Source of the DNA: Mycobacterium paraseoulense
GTDB taxonomy: Bacteria > Actinomycetota > Actinomycetes > Mycobacteriales > Mycobacteriaceae
Direction: 5' to 3'
Assembly (NCBI RefSeq): GCF_010731655.1
Contig: NZ_AP022619.1
Span: 4,526,001-4,590,000 of the forward strand
Length of the DNA: 64,000 bases
Position 1 is the stretch's first letter; every line of letters begins with the position of its first letter. This document shows positions 8,552 to 17,793 of this stretch, piece by piece. The translations under genes and the position numbers were made by a program. The notes below the pieces were generated by a model. The model worked only from the letters and a program-made list of their open reading frames with translations. It searched no databases and was not told the origin of the DNA.

Positions 8552-9031
8552 TCAGTCGACGCCCGCAATGGCACGGCCGGGCTTGAGCGTGAAGTTCAGG
8601 CCCTCCAAAGACATTGTGGCGTCGTAGGTTCGGTCGTAGCCGGTGCCGCTGATCTTCCAGCCGCCGTCGGTGCGCCGGTATTGGTCCTTGTAGAACGCCG
8701 CACCGATCAGCATGAAATTGAGGTCGGCGACGATGACCCGGTCCTGCAGATACCAACTGCCGGTGGCGGTGTCGCCGCTGACGACGATGTCGGGGTGGGT
8801 CACCCGGTGTTCGGTGATGACGTTGGCGGGCAGCGACGTGCGCATGTACTCCACCAGGTCGTCGCGGTTGGTGAAGTGCAACTCGTTGCCGATGGACGGT
8901 CCGTAGTCGGCCTTGATGTCCTCGGCGAGCGTGTCGGCGAAGTCGTCCCAGTGCTTGGTGTCCAGCGCGCGCAAATACCGGTACTTCACCTGCTTGATGG
9001 CTTCGATGTCGGCGAGATCGTGAGGGGTCAT
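8552..9031 (-). CDS. SnoaL-like polyketide-cyclase/NTF2-fold protein, Rv0310c-like
   Basis: 159-residue cytosolic protein of the SnoaL/NTF2-like fold. It opens with DIEAIKQVKYRYLRALDTKHW, the common helix of the SnoaL_4 group, in which Tyr and Asp line the pocket. The fold serves as a cyclase, isomerase or binding protein, and no substrate can be named. The ATG at 9031 lies 4 bases beyond the TetR stop, so the two genes almost certainly form a bicistronic unit with the regulator first. A longer start at 9049 would overlap the TetR gene. Confidence 0.82.
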   Translation of the reverse strand: MTPHDLADIEAIKQVKYRYLRALDTKHWDDFADTLAEDIKADYGPSIGNELHFTNRDDLVEYMRTSLPANVITEHRVTHPDIVVSGDTATGSWYLQDRVIVADLNFMLIGAAFYKDQYRRTDGGWKISGTGYDRTYDATMSLEGLNFTLKPGRAIAGVD

Positions 9032-9035
9032 CAGG

Positions 9036-9656
9036 TCATTGCAGCACACGGGTGACCATGTCGATCAGCGCGCGTCGCTCCAGGCTCCAGTCGATCGCCG
9101 TGCCGGTGACCATCTGCGCCAGCACCACACCGCGCAGCGTGGCCCAGATAACCTCGGCCACACCGGCATTCGCCGGATCGTCGGTGATGAGGAGCCCCAG
9201 CTGCCCGATAGCGGCGTTCATCTCCAGCAGATGACGCCGCGGCGACTCGCCCGGGCCGCCGCGGGTGGCCCGCAGGATCTCGAACGCCGCCATCGACGTC
9301 GGACTGCTGTAGCAGCTCCACGCGGTGTCGACGACCACCTCGATGCGCGTCCGCAGCGGCAGCTCGCGGACATCGGCGGACGACAGGCTCTCGATCAGCC
9401 GGTCCACCCCGTCGTCCACGACGGCCATCAGCAGGCCGTTGCGATCGCCGAAGTGATACTGGATGACCCCCCACGTCACGCCCGCGCGTTCGGCCACATG
9501 CTTGGCGGTGGCCGCGGCGAAGCCTTCCTCGGTGATGCAGCGGACCGTCTCGTCGATGATCCGCGCGCGGGTGTCGTCGCCGCGCTTGCGCGGCGCGCTG
9601 GTGCGCCGGGTGGGGCCGGCCGGGCCTCCGGCGCTTTGAGCTGCGGCAATAGACAT
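9036..9656 (-). CDS. TetR-family transcriptional regulator
   Basis: 206-residue repressor-type regulator. An N-terminal helix-turn-helix domain occupies about residues 24-72, with TAKHVAERAGVTWGVIQYHFGDRNGLL as the recognition unit, followed by an all-helical ligand-binding domain of unknown specificity. It is cotranscribed with the SnoaL-like gene and divergent from the Rv0311-like gene. Only 38 bases separate the two starts, so it probably controls both directions. The first 20 residues are disordered and rich in Ala, Gly and Pro. I do not recall a regulator at this place in M. tuberculosis. Confidence 0.87.
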   Translation of the reverse strand: MSIAAAQSAGGPAGPTRRTSAPRKRGDDTRARIIDETVRCITEEGFAAATAKHVAERAGVTWGVIQYHFGDRNGLLMAVVDDGVDRLIESLSSADVRELPLRTRIEVVVDTAWSCYSSPTSMAAFEILRATRGGPGESPRRHLLEMNAAIGQLGLLITDDPANAGVAEVIWATLRGVVLAQMVTGTAIDWSLERRALIDMVTRVLQ

Positions 9657-9658
9657 TG

Positions 9659-9688
9659 TTGACTTTATAACATAGCCGAGTCTATTTT
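9659..9688 (+). promoter_or_regulatory. Divergent promoter/operator region between tetR and the Rv0311-like gene
   Basis: TTGACT (9659-9664), an 18-base spacer and TATTTT (9683-9688), with the GTG of the right-hand gene 6 bases further on. The spacer and its edges carry a weak inverted repeat GACT/AGTC (9661-9664 and 9679-9682) that could belong to a TetR operator. The promoter is well supported, the operator only weakly. Confidence 0.5.
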
Positions 9689-9694
9689 TGGCCC

Positions 9695-10918
9695 GTGAGC
9701 CGATCCCGATATGCGCGGTTGACGCGCGAGCAGCTGGCCGTGCTGGTTCCCGAACTGCTCCTCATCGGGCAGCTGATCGACCGCTCCGGGATGGCCTGGT
9801 GCATCAGCGCGTTCGGCCGCGACGAGATGGTGCAGATCGCCATCGAGGAGTGGGCGGGGGCCAGCCCCGTCTACACCCGGCGCATGCAGCGGGCGCTCAA
9901 CTTCGAAGGCGACGACGTGCCGACCATCTTCAAGGGGCTGCAGCTCGACATCGGCGCGCCACCGCAATTCATGGACTTCCGCTACACCGTCCACGACCGC
10001 TGGCACGGCGAATTCCACCTCGACCACTGCGGCGCCTTGCTGGACGTGGAGCCGATGGGCGAGAAGTACGTCTTCGGCATGTGCCACACCATCGAGGACC
10101 CGACCTTCGACGCCACCGCGGTGGCCACCAACCCGCGCGCCCAGGTGCGCCCAATCCACCGGCCGCCGCGGACGCCGGCGGATCGTCATCCGCACTGCGC
10201 GTGGACCGTCATCATCGACGAGTCCTATCCCGAGGCCCAGGGCATCCCCGCGCTGGACATCATCCGTCAAACCCGCGCCGCCACATGGGAACTCGATCCG
10301 ATCGACCGCTCCGACGAGGGCGAGGCGGATTACTCCGGCCCGCTGCTGTCCGACTTCGACTTCGCGGGGTTCTCGCATTCGGCGCTGGTCCGGATGGCCG
10401 ACGAGGTCTGCCTGCAGATGCACCTGCTCTACCTGTCGTTCGCGATCGCGGTGCGGGCACGCGCCGCCGACGAGAAACAGGCCGTGTCGGTGTGCACCCA
10501 GGGCCTGACCGGCATAGCGGGCGTGGCCGCCGAGCGCATTCACCGCGCGCTGGGGCTGCAAGGCGGTGTCGACGGGGTGCTGGAGGTGCTCGAACTGCAC
10601 CCGTTGCTGAACCCCGCGGGCTACGTGCGGGCCGAAACGGCCGACCGGCTCGTCGTGCACCGCTCGCCGGCCCACGACGACGCCGCCTGGATCGCGCTGT
10701 GTTCACCCGAATCCGTGCAACCGCTGCAGGCGATCGCCACCGCCGTCGCCCCGCACGTCGAGGTCCGGGTCAGCGGCACCGACACCGACTGGACCGCGGA
10801 ACTGGTCGAAACCGACACCGCGGCGGCCGAACTGCCCGAGGTGTCGGTAACAAAAGTCAGCGGCGGAGCGACATTCCAGTTCGAGCCGAGGCGATCGCTG
10901 CCGCTGACCGTGGTGTAA
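9695..10918 (+). CDS. Conserved hypothetical protein, Rv0311-like
   Basis: 407-residue protein of unknown function, about the length remembered for Rv0311 (409). No signal peptide or membrane helix is visible. The N-terminal half is rich in His, Cys, Asp and Glu, including HGEFHLDHCGALLDVEP and MCHTIEDP. This pattern could bind a metal, but it is not a motif I can name. The C-terminal 120 residues look like a separate alpha/beta domain. Its promoter is strong and leaderless, and it is divergent from the TetR/SnoaL unit, suggesting shared control. Confidence 0.82.
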   Translation: MSRSRYARLTREQLAVLVPELLLIGQLIDRSGMAWCISAFGRDEMVQIAIEEWAGASPVYTRRMQRALNFEGDDVPTIFKGLQLDIGAPPQFMDFRYTVHDRWHGEFHLDHCGALLDVEPMGEKYVFGMCHTIEDPTFDATAVATNPRAQVRPIHRPPRTPADRHPHCAWTVIIDESYPEAQGIPALDIIRQTRAATWELDPIDRSDEGEADYSGPLLSDFDFAGFSHSALVRMADEVCLQMHLLYLSFAIAVRARAADEKQAVSVCTQGLTGIAGVAAERIHRALGLQGGVDGVLEVLELHPLLNPAGYVRAETADRLVVHRSPAHDDAAWIALCSPESVQPLQAIATAVAPHVEVRVSGTDTDWTAELVETDTAAAELPEVSVTKVSGGATFQFEPRRSLPLTVV

Positions 10919-11074
10919 GCACGGGCGCGAATTTGTCAAGGGGCCACCGGTACCACTTCGGTGACGAGGTGGCATCGACCGGATACCGATGATGTTGCAA
11001 GCCATCGGTTTTGGGCGTGTCCGCGGCTATGGTTAACGCTGGCCACCGACCCCTATAGACGAAGGTTTCGCTCT

Positions 11075-12991
11075 ATGTACGACCCACTTGGGTTGTCGAT
11101 CGGGACCACGAACCTGGTCGCTGCGCGCAACGAAGGCCCACCGGTTAGCCGGCGGTCGGTGCTGACCCTTTATCCGCACTGCGCCCCGAAAGTGGGCTTG
11201 CCCGAGGAGAACTCGTACCTTTCCGAGCCCGGAACGATGATGAAGGGCTTTGTCGAGCGCATCGGTGACTCGGTGGCGCTGGTGTCCGCCGACGGGTCCG
11301 CGCACGACCCGGAACTGTTGACGGTGGAGGCCCTGGACGCGATGGTGTGCGCCGCGGGCGCCGACGCCTCCTCCTCCGAGATCTCCATCGCCGTGCCCGC
11401 GTACTGGAAACCCGTCACCGTTCAGGCGTTGCGCGACGCGCTGCGGACGCATGTGGGATTCGTGCGCAGCGGCATGGCACCCCGGCTGGTCTCGGACGCG
11501 ATCGCGTCGCTGGCCGCCGTGAAGTCCGAGCTCGGCCTGCCCGACGACGGTGTGGTGGGGCTGCTGGACTTCGGCGGCGGCGGAACCTCGGCGACGCTGG
11601 TGAACGTCGCGGGCGACTTCGAACTCATCAGCGCGACAATGCGTTACGCGGCCCTGTCCGGCGACGAGATCGACCAGGAGCTGCTGCTGCGGGTCTTCGA
11701 GGAGCTGGGCCGCGGCAGCGGCCTCGACCCCGGCAGCACGGCGGCCGTCGGGCAGCTCGGTGAGCTTCGCGAACAGTGCCGGCTGGCCAAGGAGCGGCTG
11801 TCCATCGACGTCGTCACCGAGATCGCCGCCGAGCTCGGCGGGCGCAGCTGCAGCCTGACGCTGAAGCGCGACGATCTCGAAGACCTGATGGCGGATCGGC
11901 TGACCGGTTTCATCTACGCCTTCGACGACATGCTGGTGCGCTACCGCAAGAACTGGGGGGACCTCGCGGCGGTGGTGACCGTCGGCGGGGGCGCGCACAT
12001 TCCGCTTGTCGCCGAACGGCTTTCGATCCACGGGCGGACCCCGGTCGTGACCCCGTCACAGCCGGCGCTGGCAGCGGCGTGCGGCGCGCTGCTGCTGGCG
12101 GCCCGCGGTGAAGAGCTGAGCCTGCGCACGCGGACGTCGATGGGACTGCTCGCGGCCGCCAACACCACCGGCGATGTCGTCGACCTCGGGGCCGGTGACG
12201 TGCTGGTGATCGACGACGAGGCGCTGACGGACCGCGAGCTGGCGTGGTCGCAGACCGAGTACCCCGGTGACCTGCGGGTGCGGTTCGGCGGCGAAATCTA
12301 CGACGAGGACGGCCCCTCCGGCTGGTCGATGCGCCTGAACGTGATCGAGCCGCCCCGGGACCGGCCGTGGCGCCGCCTGCGGTTGTCGCAGCTGATCATC
12401 GGCATGTCCGCGCTGGTGGCCATGACGGCGATCGGCGGTGTGGCCTACACCCTGACCGGCATCGAACACCGCCAGGCCCCGCCGGCGCCCAGCGTCGCCC
12501 CGCGGCCGGCGCCGGCCAGCCCGCTGGTGCCGCGCACCGTCGTGCCGCCTCCCCCCACCGCCGTGCCGCCCCCGCCGAGCGCCGCGCCGGTGCCCAGCCC
12601 CGCGCCGCCGCCGGCCGAACCACCGCCACCACCGCCGTCACCACCGCCGCCCCCGGTGGTGGTCACCACGCAGGCGCCGCCCGTCTACACCCCGCGGCAC
12701 ACCGCGCCGCCATCGACGCAGCCGCCGGCCACGACGGCCATGACGACGCCCCCGGCGCCGACGACCACGACCGAGACGCCACCCCCGCCGTCGACCACCA
12801 CCACGACCACCACGACGGTGCCGATGACCACCGAGTGGATCCACGTTCCGCTGCTGCCGGTGCCCATACCGGTTCCGGTCCCGCAGACGCAGGCACCGCA
12901 GGCGCCCCAGGCCCCGCAGTACACCCCGTACCCGCAGTACCCGCAATACCCGGGGAACTCCCAGAACCCGTTTTTGAGCCCGGGCTACTAG
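11075..12991 (+). CDS. Membrane-anchored Hsp70-like ASKHA protein with Pro/Thr-rich tail (Rv0312 family), copy 1
   Basis: 638 residues. Residues 1-350 follow the Hsp70 nucleotide-binding fold: a phosphate-1 loop SIGTTNL (8-14) in which the usual Asp is Ser, VPAYW (107-111), a phosphate-2 loop DFGGGGTSATL (165-175), and the adenosine motif VGGGAHIP near 307. There is no substrate-binding domain. One membrane helix follows at about 438-460. The exterior tail is Pro-rich, then Thr-rich, with short IPVPVP and YPQYPQYP repeats. The ATG at 11075 is preceded by GAAGG and a TATGGT hexamer at 11028-11033. Rv0312 is the remembered counterpart. A DUF7159-type gene follows. The function is unknown; ATP binding is plausible but the altered loop argues against ordinary ATPase cycling. 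Confidence 0.87.
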   Translation: MYDPLGLSIGTTNLVAARNEGPPVSRRSVLTLYPHCAPKVGLPEENSYLSEPGTMMKGFVERIGDSVALVSADGSAHDPELLTVEALDAMVCAAGADASSSEISIAVPAYWKPVTVQALRDALRTHVGFVRSGMAPRLVSDAIASLAAVKSELGLPDDGVVGLLDFGGGGTSATLVNVAGDFELISATMRYAALSGDEIDQELLLRVFEELGRGSGLDPGSTAAVGQLGELREQCRLAKERLSIDVVTEIAAELGGRSCSLTLKRDDLEDLMADRLTGFIYAFDDMLVRYRKNWGDLAAVVTVGGGAHIPLVAERLSIHGRTPVVTPSQPALAAACGALLLAARGEELSLRTRTSMGLLAAANTTGDVVDLGAGDVLVIDDEALTDRELAWSQTEYPGDLRVRFGGEIYDEDGPSGWSMRLNVIEPPRDRPWRRLRLSQLIIGMSALVAMTAIGGVAYTLTGIEHRQAPPAPSVAPRPAPASPLVPRTVVPPPPTAVPPPPSAAPVPSPAPPPAEPPPPPPSPPPPPVVVTTQAPPVYTPRHTAPPSTQPPATTAMTTPPAPTTTTETPPPPSTTTTTTTTVPMTTEWIHVPLLPVPIPVPVPQTQAPQAPQAPQYTPYPQYPQYPGNSQNPFLSPGY

Positions 12992-13135
12992 TCTCGCGTC
13001 CTCCCTGAGAGAGCGCGCTCCGGCAGCGCGTGCGCGCCCACGCGGGTAGCGTGGTGTCACCCGGTCGGGCGGGGTTCATCCGGTGTGCCCTCATTGCAGG
13101 GTCCCCGAGCAAATCAGCGGACTGTGGAGGCGTAC

Positions 13136-14506
13136 GTGGACATCGTGCTTGGGGTCTCGATGGCTCCCGGGACGGTCCGCCTGGTGGTCATCGAGGGCCA
13201 GAACGCCGATGGCGTCACCGTCGAACAGGACGAGTTCGAGGTCGGCGCCACCGGCGGCGACCCGGTGGCCGTCGGTGCGGTCGACCAGGTGCTGGCGGCG
13301 ATCGACGGCACCCGGGAAGGGGCGCTGGCCGGCGGGCATCAGTTGGCGTCGACCGGGGTCACCTGGACGGACGCCGACGCCGTCGGCGGGCTACGCGAGG
13401 CGATGGCCCGCCGCGGCATGGGCAGCGTGATGCTGGTGTCGCCGTTGCTGGCCGCGGCCGCGCTGGCCCAGACCGTCGGGTCCGCCCTCGACTACCAGCA
13501 CATCGCGATGCTGTTCGTGGAACCCCAGACCGCGACGCTGGCCGTCGTCGACGTCACCGACGGCTCCATCGTCGACCTGCACCGCCAGCAGCTGGCGAAC
13601 CCGGGGCGCGAGCCGCTGGCCGCAGAGCTGGCGACGATGGTCGCCGGCCTGGGCGCGCGGGGGGCTCGGGCGGACGGCGTCTTCCTGATCGGCTGCGGCA
13701 CGGACATCGTGGCCGTCAAGCCCGCGCTCGAGGCGGCGACCCCGCTCGAGGTGACCGCACCGGAGGAACCGGACATGGCGCTGGCCCGCGGCGCGGCGCT
13801 GGCCTCGGCGAACGCGCCGCTGTTCGCCTCGTCCACGGCCGCCCTGGCGTACGCGCTGGATCCGGGCACCGGCGAGGTGAGCCCCCGACCGCTGGGCCCG
13901 ACCTACCTTGACGTCTGGGGCAACGCGGAGGCCGGGGCGCTGGCCTACAGCGCCGTCGCCGACGAGGACGACGTGACCCCGCGCCGGCGCGGGCCGATGT
14001 TCCTCGCCGGCAGCGCGCTGGCCGGGATCGCCGCCGTGGTGGCCGGCGTGGTGCTGTTCTCGCTGGCCTCCGACCGGCCCGGGTCCAGCGCGCCGCAGAA
14101 CCCGCGGGTCAGCGTCGCCACCCCGGCCGAGCAGCGGCCGGCCCAAGCGCCGAGCGCGCCGCCCCAAGCGCAGCCGCCCGCCCCCGCGCCGCCGCCCGCT
14201 CCCGCGCCGCCACCCCCGACCGTGGTGGCCGCCCCGCGGCCGGCCCCCGCCCCCGAGCAGCCCGCGCGGCAAGCCCCGGTCAAGCCGCCGCCGGCGGCAC
14301 CGGTCTACCGCGCCCCGGCCCGGCCGGCGCCGCAGTACACGCCCCCCGCCCAACGCCCGGCTCCGGCGCCACCCCCGGCGGCCCCGGCCCCGCCGCCGCC
14401 CGCCGCGCCGCCGCCGCCCGCTCAGCCCCCGGTGACGATGTACCTGCATTTCCCGTTCGTCACGGTGCCGATTCCGATCACCCCACCGCCACCGCCGGGG
14501 CGGTAA
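13136..14506 (+). CDS. DUF7159-type membrane protein with Pro-rich tail, copy 1
   Basis: 456 residues. It starts at a GTG 5 bases after GGAGG (13126-13130), giving the family opening VDIVLGVSMAP. Residues 1-240 show an actin-like layout: an opening strand with GVSMAPGTVRLVVIEG, a second LFVEPQTATLAVVD strand pair, and a late RGAALASA helix. One membrane helix lies at about 287-311, then a roughly 140-residue Pro/Ala tail ending in VPIPITPPPPPGR. M. tuberculosis Rv2264c is, from memory, a relative. It is inserted between Rv0312- and Rv0313-like genes, which I recall as adjacent in M. tuberculosis. The function is unknown. Confidence 0.83.
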   Translation: MDIVLGVSMAPGTVRLVVIEGQNADGVTVEQDEFEVGATGGDPVAVGAVDQVLAAIDGTREGALAGGHQLASTGVTWTDADAVGGLREAMARRGMGSVMLVSPLLAAAALAQTVGSALDYQHIAMLFVEPQTATLAVVDVTDGSIVDLHRQQLANPGREPLAAELATMVAGLGARGARADGVFLIGCGTDIVAVKPALEAATPLEVTAPEEPDMALARGAALASANAPLFASSTAALAYALDPGTGEVSPRPLGPTYLDVWGNAEAGALAYSAVADEDDVTPRRRGPMFLAGSALAGIAAVVAGVVLFSLASDRPGSSAPQNPRVSVATPAEQRPAQAPSAPPQAQPPAPAPPPAPAPPPPTVVAAPRPAPAPEQPARQAPVKPPPAAPVYRAPARPAPQYTPPAQRPAPAPPPAAPAPPPPAAPPPPAQPPVTMYLHFPFVTVPIPITPPPPPGR

Positions 14507-14573
14507 CGACGTGGCGCGGGCCCGCGACTGCGCGCACACTGGGCGGTGACGGCACGAGCGGCGAGGAGGTCGC

Positions 14574-14984
14574 GTGGGCGAATACGGTGCGTTCGGATTT
14601 GATCCCGAAGAGTTCGATCGAATGATCCGCGAGGGCAGCGAGGGACTGCGCGAGATGGTCGAGCGGGTCAGCAAGTTTGTCGCGGCTCCCGGAGCCCGGC
14701 CCGGGTGGTCGTCATTGTTCGACGACCTGTCGCGGCGTTCCCGCCCCCAGCCCGAGACGGCCGGCGAGGCGGGCGACGGCGTGTGGGCCATCTACACCAC
14801 CGATGCCGACGGCGGCGCGCACGTCGAACAGGTGTACGCGACCGAGCTCGACGCGCTGCGGGCCAACAAGAACAACGTCGACCCCAAGCGCAAGGTGCGG
14901 TTCCTGCCCTACGGCATCGCGGTCAGCGTCCTCGACGGCGATTCGCCCGACGACGAATCCGGCGAGACCCCGCAACCCTCGTAG
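14574..14984 (+). CDS. Conserved hypothetical protein, Rv0313-like
   Basis: 136-residue acidic soluble protein of unknown function (Rv0313 is remembered as 128). The N-terminal 50 residues form an amphipathic helix with REGSEGLREMVERVSKF. The rest is a small strand-rich unit (VWAIYTTDADGGAHVEQVYATE) with a KVRFLPYGIAV strand. The GTG start has GCGAGGAGG just upstream. There is no membrane segment. It follows the DUF7159 gene in the same direction with a 67-base gap and may share its transcript. Its 3' end faces the convergent Rv0314c-like gene. Confidence 0.82.
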   Translation: MGEYGAFGFDPEEFDRMIREGSEGLREMVERVSKFVAAPGARPGWSSLFDDLSRRSRPQPETAGEAGDGVWAIYTTDADGGAHVEQVYATELDALRANKNNVDPKRKVRFLPYGIAVSVLDGDSPDDESGETPQPS

Positions 14985-14998
14985 CGCCGCCGCGCGCC

Positions 14999-15730
14999 TC
15001 AGCCCTGCTGGACGACGTTCGAGCCCCCGGAGTTGCTGACCTTCGGCGTGCCCGAATGGTAGGTCACCTTGTTGTTGAAGCCGGAGGCTTCGATGCTGTC
15101 GACGGCGTCGACGGTGATCTCGTTCTGCACGCCCGAAACCGTGAGGCTCGCGCAGTGGCCGCTGATCACCACCGTGTTGGACACGCCGCTGACGCTGACC
15201 ACGTTGTCGTTGCACGCGATCGTCCGGTTTTCGCCGATCCCGGAGACGCTGACCCGGTCGCCCGGCGCCGGGGTCGGTGACGTCGACGGCCTGGGCGTCT
15301 TGGTCCGGGTCGTCGACGGGGCCGTGCCGCCCGGGGAGGTGCCGGCCGGGGGACCGAACGTGTCGGTGATGGTCGGCGGTGAGCTGATGATGGAGCGGAC
15401 GCCGGAAAGCTGGTGTGCCGCAAAGGCGGCGATGCCGCCGGCGAGGGCCAGCACGCCGACGACGATGACCGTGCCCACGATCCACCACATGCGGTTGCCC
15501 GACGGACGCTGCGGCGGCGGGCCCCCGAAGGGGTCGCCGTAGGTCCACGCCGGCGGCGGCGGCGGCCCCGCCGGGCCGGGCGGGCCCGCCGGGCCGGGCG
15601 GGTATGCCGGTGGTGGCGGATAACCCGGGCCGGCCGGTTGCGCGCTAGCCGCTTCGGATGCCCGCGCCGCGTCGGCGAGCGGGCGCTCGAGTTCCCGGAT
15701 CCGGTCCTCCGGGTCGTCGTTTGCTGCCAT
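14999..15730 (-). CDS. Membrane protein with C-terminal DUF3060 domain, Rv0314c-like
   Basis: 243 residues in four parts. A short charged N-terminal helix (DPEDRIRELERPLADAA) is followed by a Pro/Gly linker to about residue 75. One membrane helix runs from about 82 to 106 (WWIVGTVIVVGVLALAGGIAAF). The extracytoplasmic C-terminus is a beta-solenoid-like DUF3060 domain, with repeated short strands such as VVSVSGVSNTVVI and SLTVSGVQNEI. The role is unknown; DUF3060 proteins are common exported mycobacterial proteins. It is divergent from the oxidoreductase at 15787 and convergent with the Rv0313-like gene. Confidence 0.85.
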   Translation of the reverse strand: MAANDDPEDRIRELERPLADAARASEAASAQPAGPGYPPPPAYPPGPAGPPGPAGPPPPPAWTYGDPFGGPPPQRPSGNRMWWIVGTVIVVGVLALAGGIAAFAAHQLSGVRSIISSPPTITDTFGPPAGTSPGGTAPSTTRTKTPRPSTSPTPAPGDRVSVSGIGENRTIACNDNVVSVSGVSNTVVISGHCASLTVSGVQNEITVDAVDSIEASGFNNKVTYHSGTPKVSNSGGSNVVQQG

Positions 15731-15773
15731 GGGTTGAATATGCCATTCGCGTCGGTGATTTCGTGCGGTTCGG

Positions 15774-15779
15774 TAGTTT
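15774..15779 (+). promoter_or_regulatory. Candidate -10 element for the MDR oxidoreductase
   Basis: TAGTTT, 7 bases before the GTG at 15787; leaderless arrangement. Confidence 0.45.
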
Positions 15780-15786
15780 CTGCTTC

Positions 15787-16806
15787 GTGCCCGAGTTGCC
15801 GAACCGCCAGGTCTTGTTGCGTCGCCGCCCCACGGGTCTGGTCCAGCCCGGTGACACGGAGCTGGTCACCACGCCGGCGCCCGAGCCCGCGGAGGGGGAG
15901 GCGCTGCTGCGCACCACCTACGTCGGGATCGACGCCGCGGCGCGCACGTGGCTCGACGACCAGCCCGGTTACCTCCCGCCGGTGCAGCTGGGCGAGGTCA
16001 TCCGCGCGGCCGGGATCGGCGAGGTGGTCGAGTCGCGCTGCGACGCCTACGCCGTCGGGGATGTCGTCACCACGCTGACCGGTTTCTCCGAGTACGCGAT
16101 CATCCGCGACGACCTGTTCAGCACGCCCATCCCGGGCGAGGACGACCAGCTGGCGATCATGTCGGTGTACGGGCCGACCGGCGCCACCGCGTATTTCGGG
16201 ATGACCGACATCGGCCGTCCGAAGGAGGGGGAGACCGTCGTGGTCTCCGCGGCCGCGGGCGCCACCGGATCGGTGGCCGGGCAGATCGCCAAGATCGCCG
16301 GCGCCCGGGTGGTGGGGATCGCGGGCGGGCCCGAGAAGTGCCGGGCGGTGGTCGAGGACTTCGGGTTCGACGCGTGCATCGACTACAAGAACGACGACCT
16401 CGCGGCGGCGCTCAAGCGGCACTGCCCGCGGCGCGTCGACGTCTACTTCGACAACGTCGGCGGGCCGATCCTCGACGCGGTGCTGGGCCGCTTGGCCCCG
16501 CGCGCCCGCGTCGTCCTGTGCGGGGTCATCTCCAGCTACCTGACCGGCGAGCACCCGGGACCGGCCAACTACGTGAACCTGCTCTCCAAGACGGCGTTGA
16601 TGCAGGGGTTCAACGCCCTCGACCAGTGGGGTCGCTTCGACGAGGCCTTCGCGGCGCTGCGGCAGTGGGAGGCCGAGGGCCGCCTGCGGCACCGGGAAAC
16701 CATCTTCGACGGCATCGAGTCGTGCGTCGACGCCCTCAACGGCCTGTTCACCGGGGTCAACATCGGGAAGACCCTGGTCAAGATCAGCGAACCGGCCTCC
16801 CGCTGA
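15787..16806 (+). CDS. NADPH-dependent MDR-superfamily oxidoreductase (prostaglandin/CurA reductase-like)
   Basis: 339-residue zinc-free medium-chain reductase of the alkenal/enone reductase group. The catalytic N-terminal domain opens VPELPNRQVLLRRRP. The Rossmann domain has the dinucleotide loop AAAGATGSVAGQIAK at about residues 155-169, and a later DVYFDNVGG motif is typical of leukotriene-B4 12-hydroxydehydrogenase-like enzymes. These enzymes reduce alpha,beta-unsaturated carbonyls. The upstream frame is open to 15658, but TAGTTT 7 bases before GTG 15787 and family alignment fix the start. I recall no counterpart between Rv0314c and Rv0315, so this is probably a lineage-specific insertion. 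Confidence 0.87.
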   Translation: MPELPNRQVLLRRRPTGLVQPGDTELVTTPAPEPAEGEALLRTTYVGIDAAARTWLDDQPGYLPPVQLGEVIRAAGIGEVVESRCDAYAVGDVVTTLTGFSEYAIIRDDLFSTPIPGEDDQLAIMSVYGPTGATAYFGMTDIGRPKEGETVVVSAAAGATGSVAGQIAKIAGARVVGIAGGPEKCRAVVEDFGFDACIDYKNDDLAAALKRHCPRRVDVYFDNVGGPILDAVLGRLAPRARVVLCGVISSYLTGEHPGPANYVNLLSKTALMQGFNALDQWGRFDEAFAALRQWEAEGRLRHRETIFDGIESCVDALNGLFTGVNIGKTLVKISEPASR

Positions 16807-16962
16807 ACCGCACCGTGCCCCCGCCGGCAAAAACCCGCCGCCACGGGCCGGGTGCGGGGTGCGTGGCACCCCGCCGCGTGGTTTCATAACAGGCGTTTGC
16901 AAAAGTTGCTTCGGGGTATCGCGCTAGGTCGGAACGCGGCTTTCACGATTGGTGGGTTGTAG

Positions 16963-17793
16963 ATGGATCGTCGCAGCATGATGTTGATCTCGGGGCTCGG
17001 CATGCTGGGGGCTGCGATGCGCTTGCCGGGCGCCTGGGCCACCCCGCCGGCGCCGCAGGCGCCCCCGTCGGCCGGCCCCGGCGGCCCCTACATCTTCGCC
17101 GACGAGTTCGACGGACCCGCGGGCTCTCCGCCCGACCCGGGTAAGTGGACGATCCAGACCTGGCAGGACGACGTCTTCCCACCGGTCGAGGGCATCTACC
17201 GCGACGACCGCCAGAACGTGTTCCAGGACGGGCATTCCAACCTCGTGCTGTGCGCCACCCACGATCTGCTGAGCAACACCTATTACAGCGGCAAGCTGCG
17301 CGGCAACTTCCGCAGCATGATCAACCAGACCTGGGAGGCGCGGATCAAGCTCGACTGCCTCTACCCCGGCCTGTGGCCCTCGTTCTGGGGCGTCAACGAG
17401 GACCCGCTGCCCGACGGCGAGGTGGACATCTTCGAGTGGTACGGCAACGGCCAGTGGGCCCCCGGAACCACCGTCCACGCGGCGTCCAACGGCAAGACCT
17501 GGGAAGGCAAATCCATCCCCGGCCTGGTCGACAGCAATTGGCACACCTGGCGAATGCATTGGGGCGAAGAGGGATTCGAGTTCGCCCGGGACGGGGCCGA
17601 GTACTTCAAGGTGCCCAACAAGCCCATCCACGTCGCCGGTGGCGCCCCCGACGACTTCCGCTGGCCGTTCAACATCCCCGGCTACTGGATGACGCCGATG
17701 TTCACCCTCGCCGTCGGCGGGGTGGGCGCCGGCGACCCGGCCGCGGGCACCTTCCCCGCCTCGATGCTGGTCGATTACATCCGCATCTGGTGA
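16963..17793 (+). CDS. Secreted GH16 beta-1,3-glucanase-like protein, Rv0315-like
   Basis: 276 residues. Residues 1-26 are a signal peptide with a twin-arginine-like DRRSMM motif. The mature part is a beta-jelly-roll glycoside hydrolase family 16 domain. The catalytic E-x-D-x-x-E motif is seen as GEVDIFEW at about residue 150, with the nucleophile first and the acid/base last; flanking Trp-rich strands (GLWPSFWG, WHTWRMHW) form the cleft. It corresponds to Rv0315, remembered as a secreted beta-1,3-glucanase. The end is only 1 base from the stop of the convergent glycosyltransferase. Confidence 0.87.
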   Translation: MDRRSMMLISGLGMLGAAMRLPGAWATPPAPQAPPSAGPGGPYIFADEFDGPAGSPPDPGKWTIQTWQDDVFPPVEGIYRDDRQNVFQDGHSNLVLCATHDLLSNTYYSGKLRGNFRSMINQTWEARIKLDCLYPGLWPSFWGVNEDPLPDGEVDIFEWYGNGQWAPGTTVHAASNGKTWEGKSIPGLVDSNWHTWRMHWGEEGFEFARDGAEYFKVPNKPIHVAGGAPDDFRWPFNIPGYWMTPMFTLAVGGVGAGDPAAGTFPASMLVDYIRIW

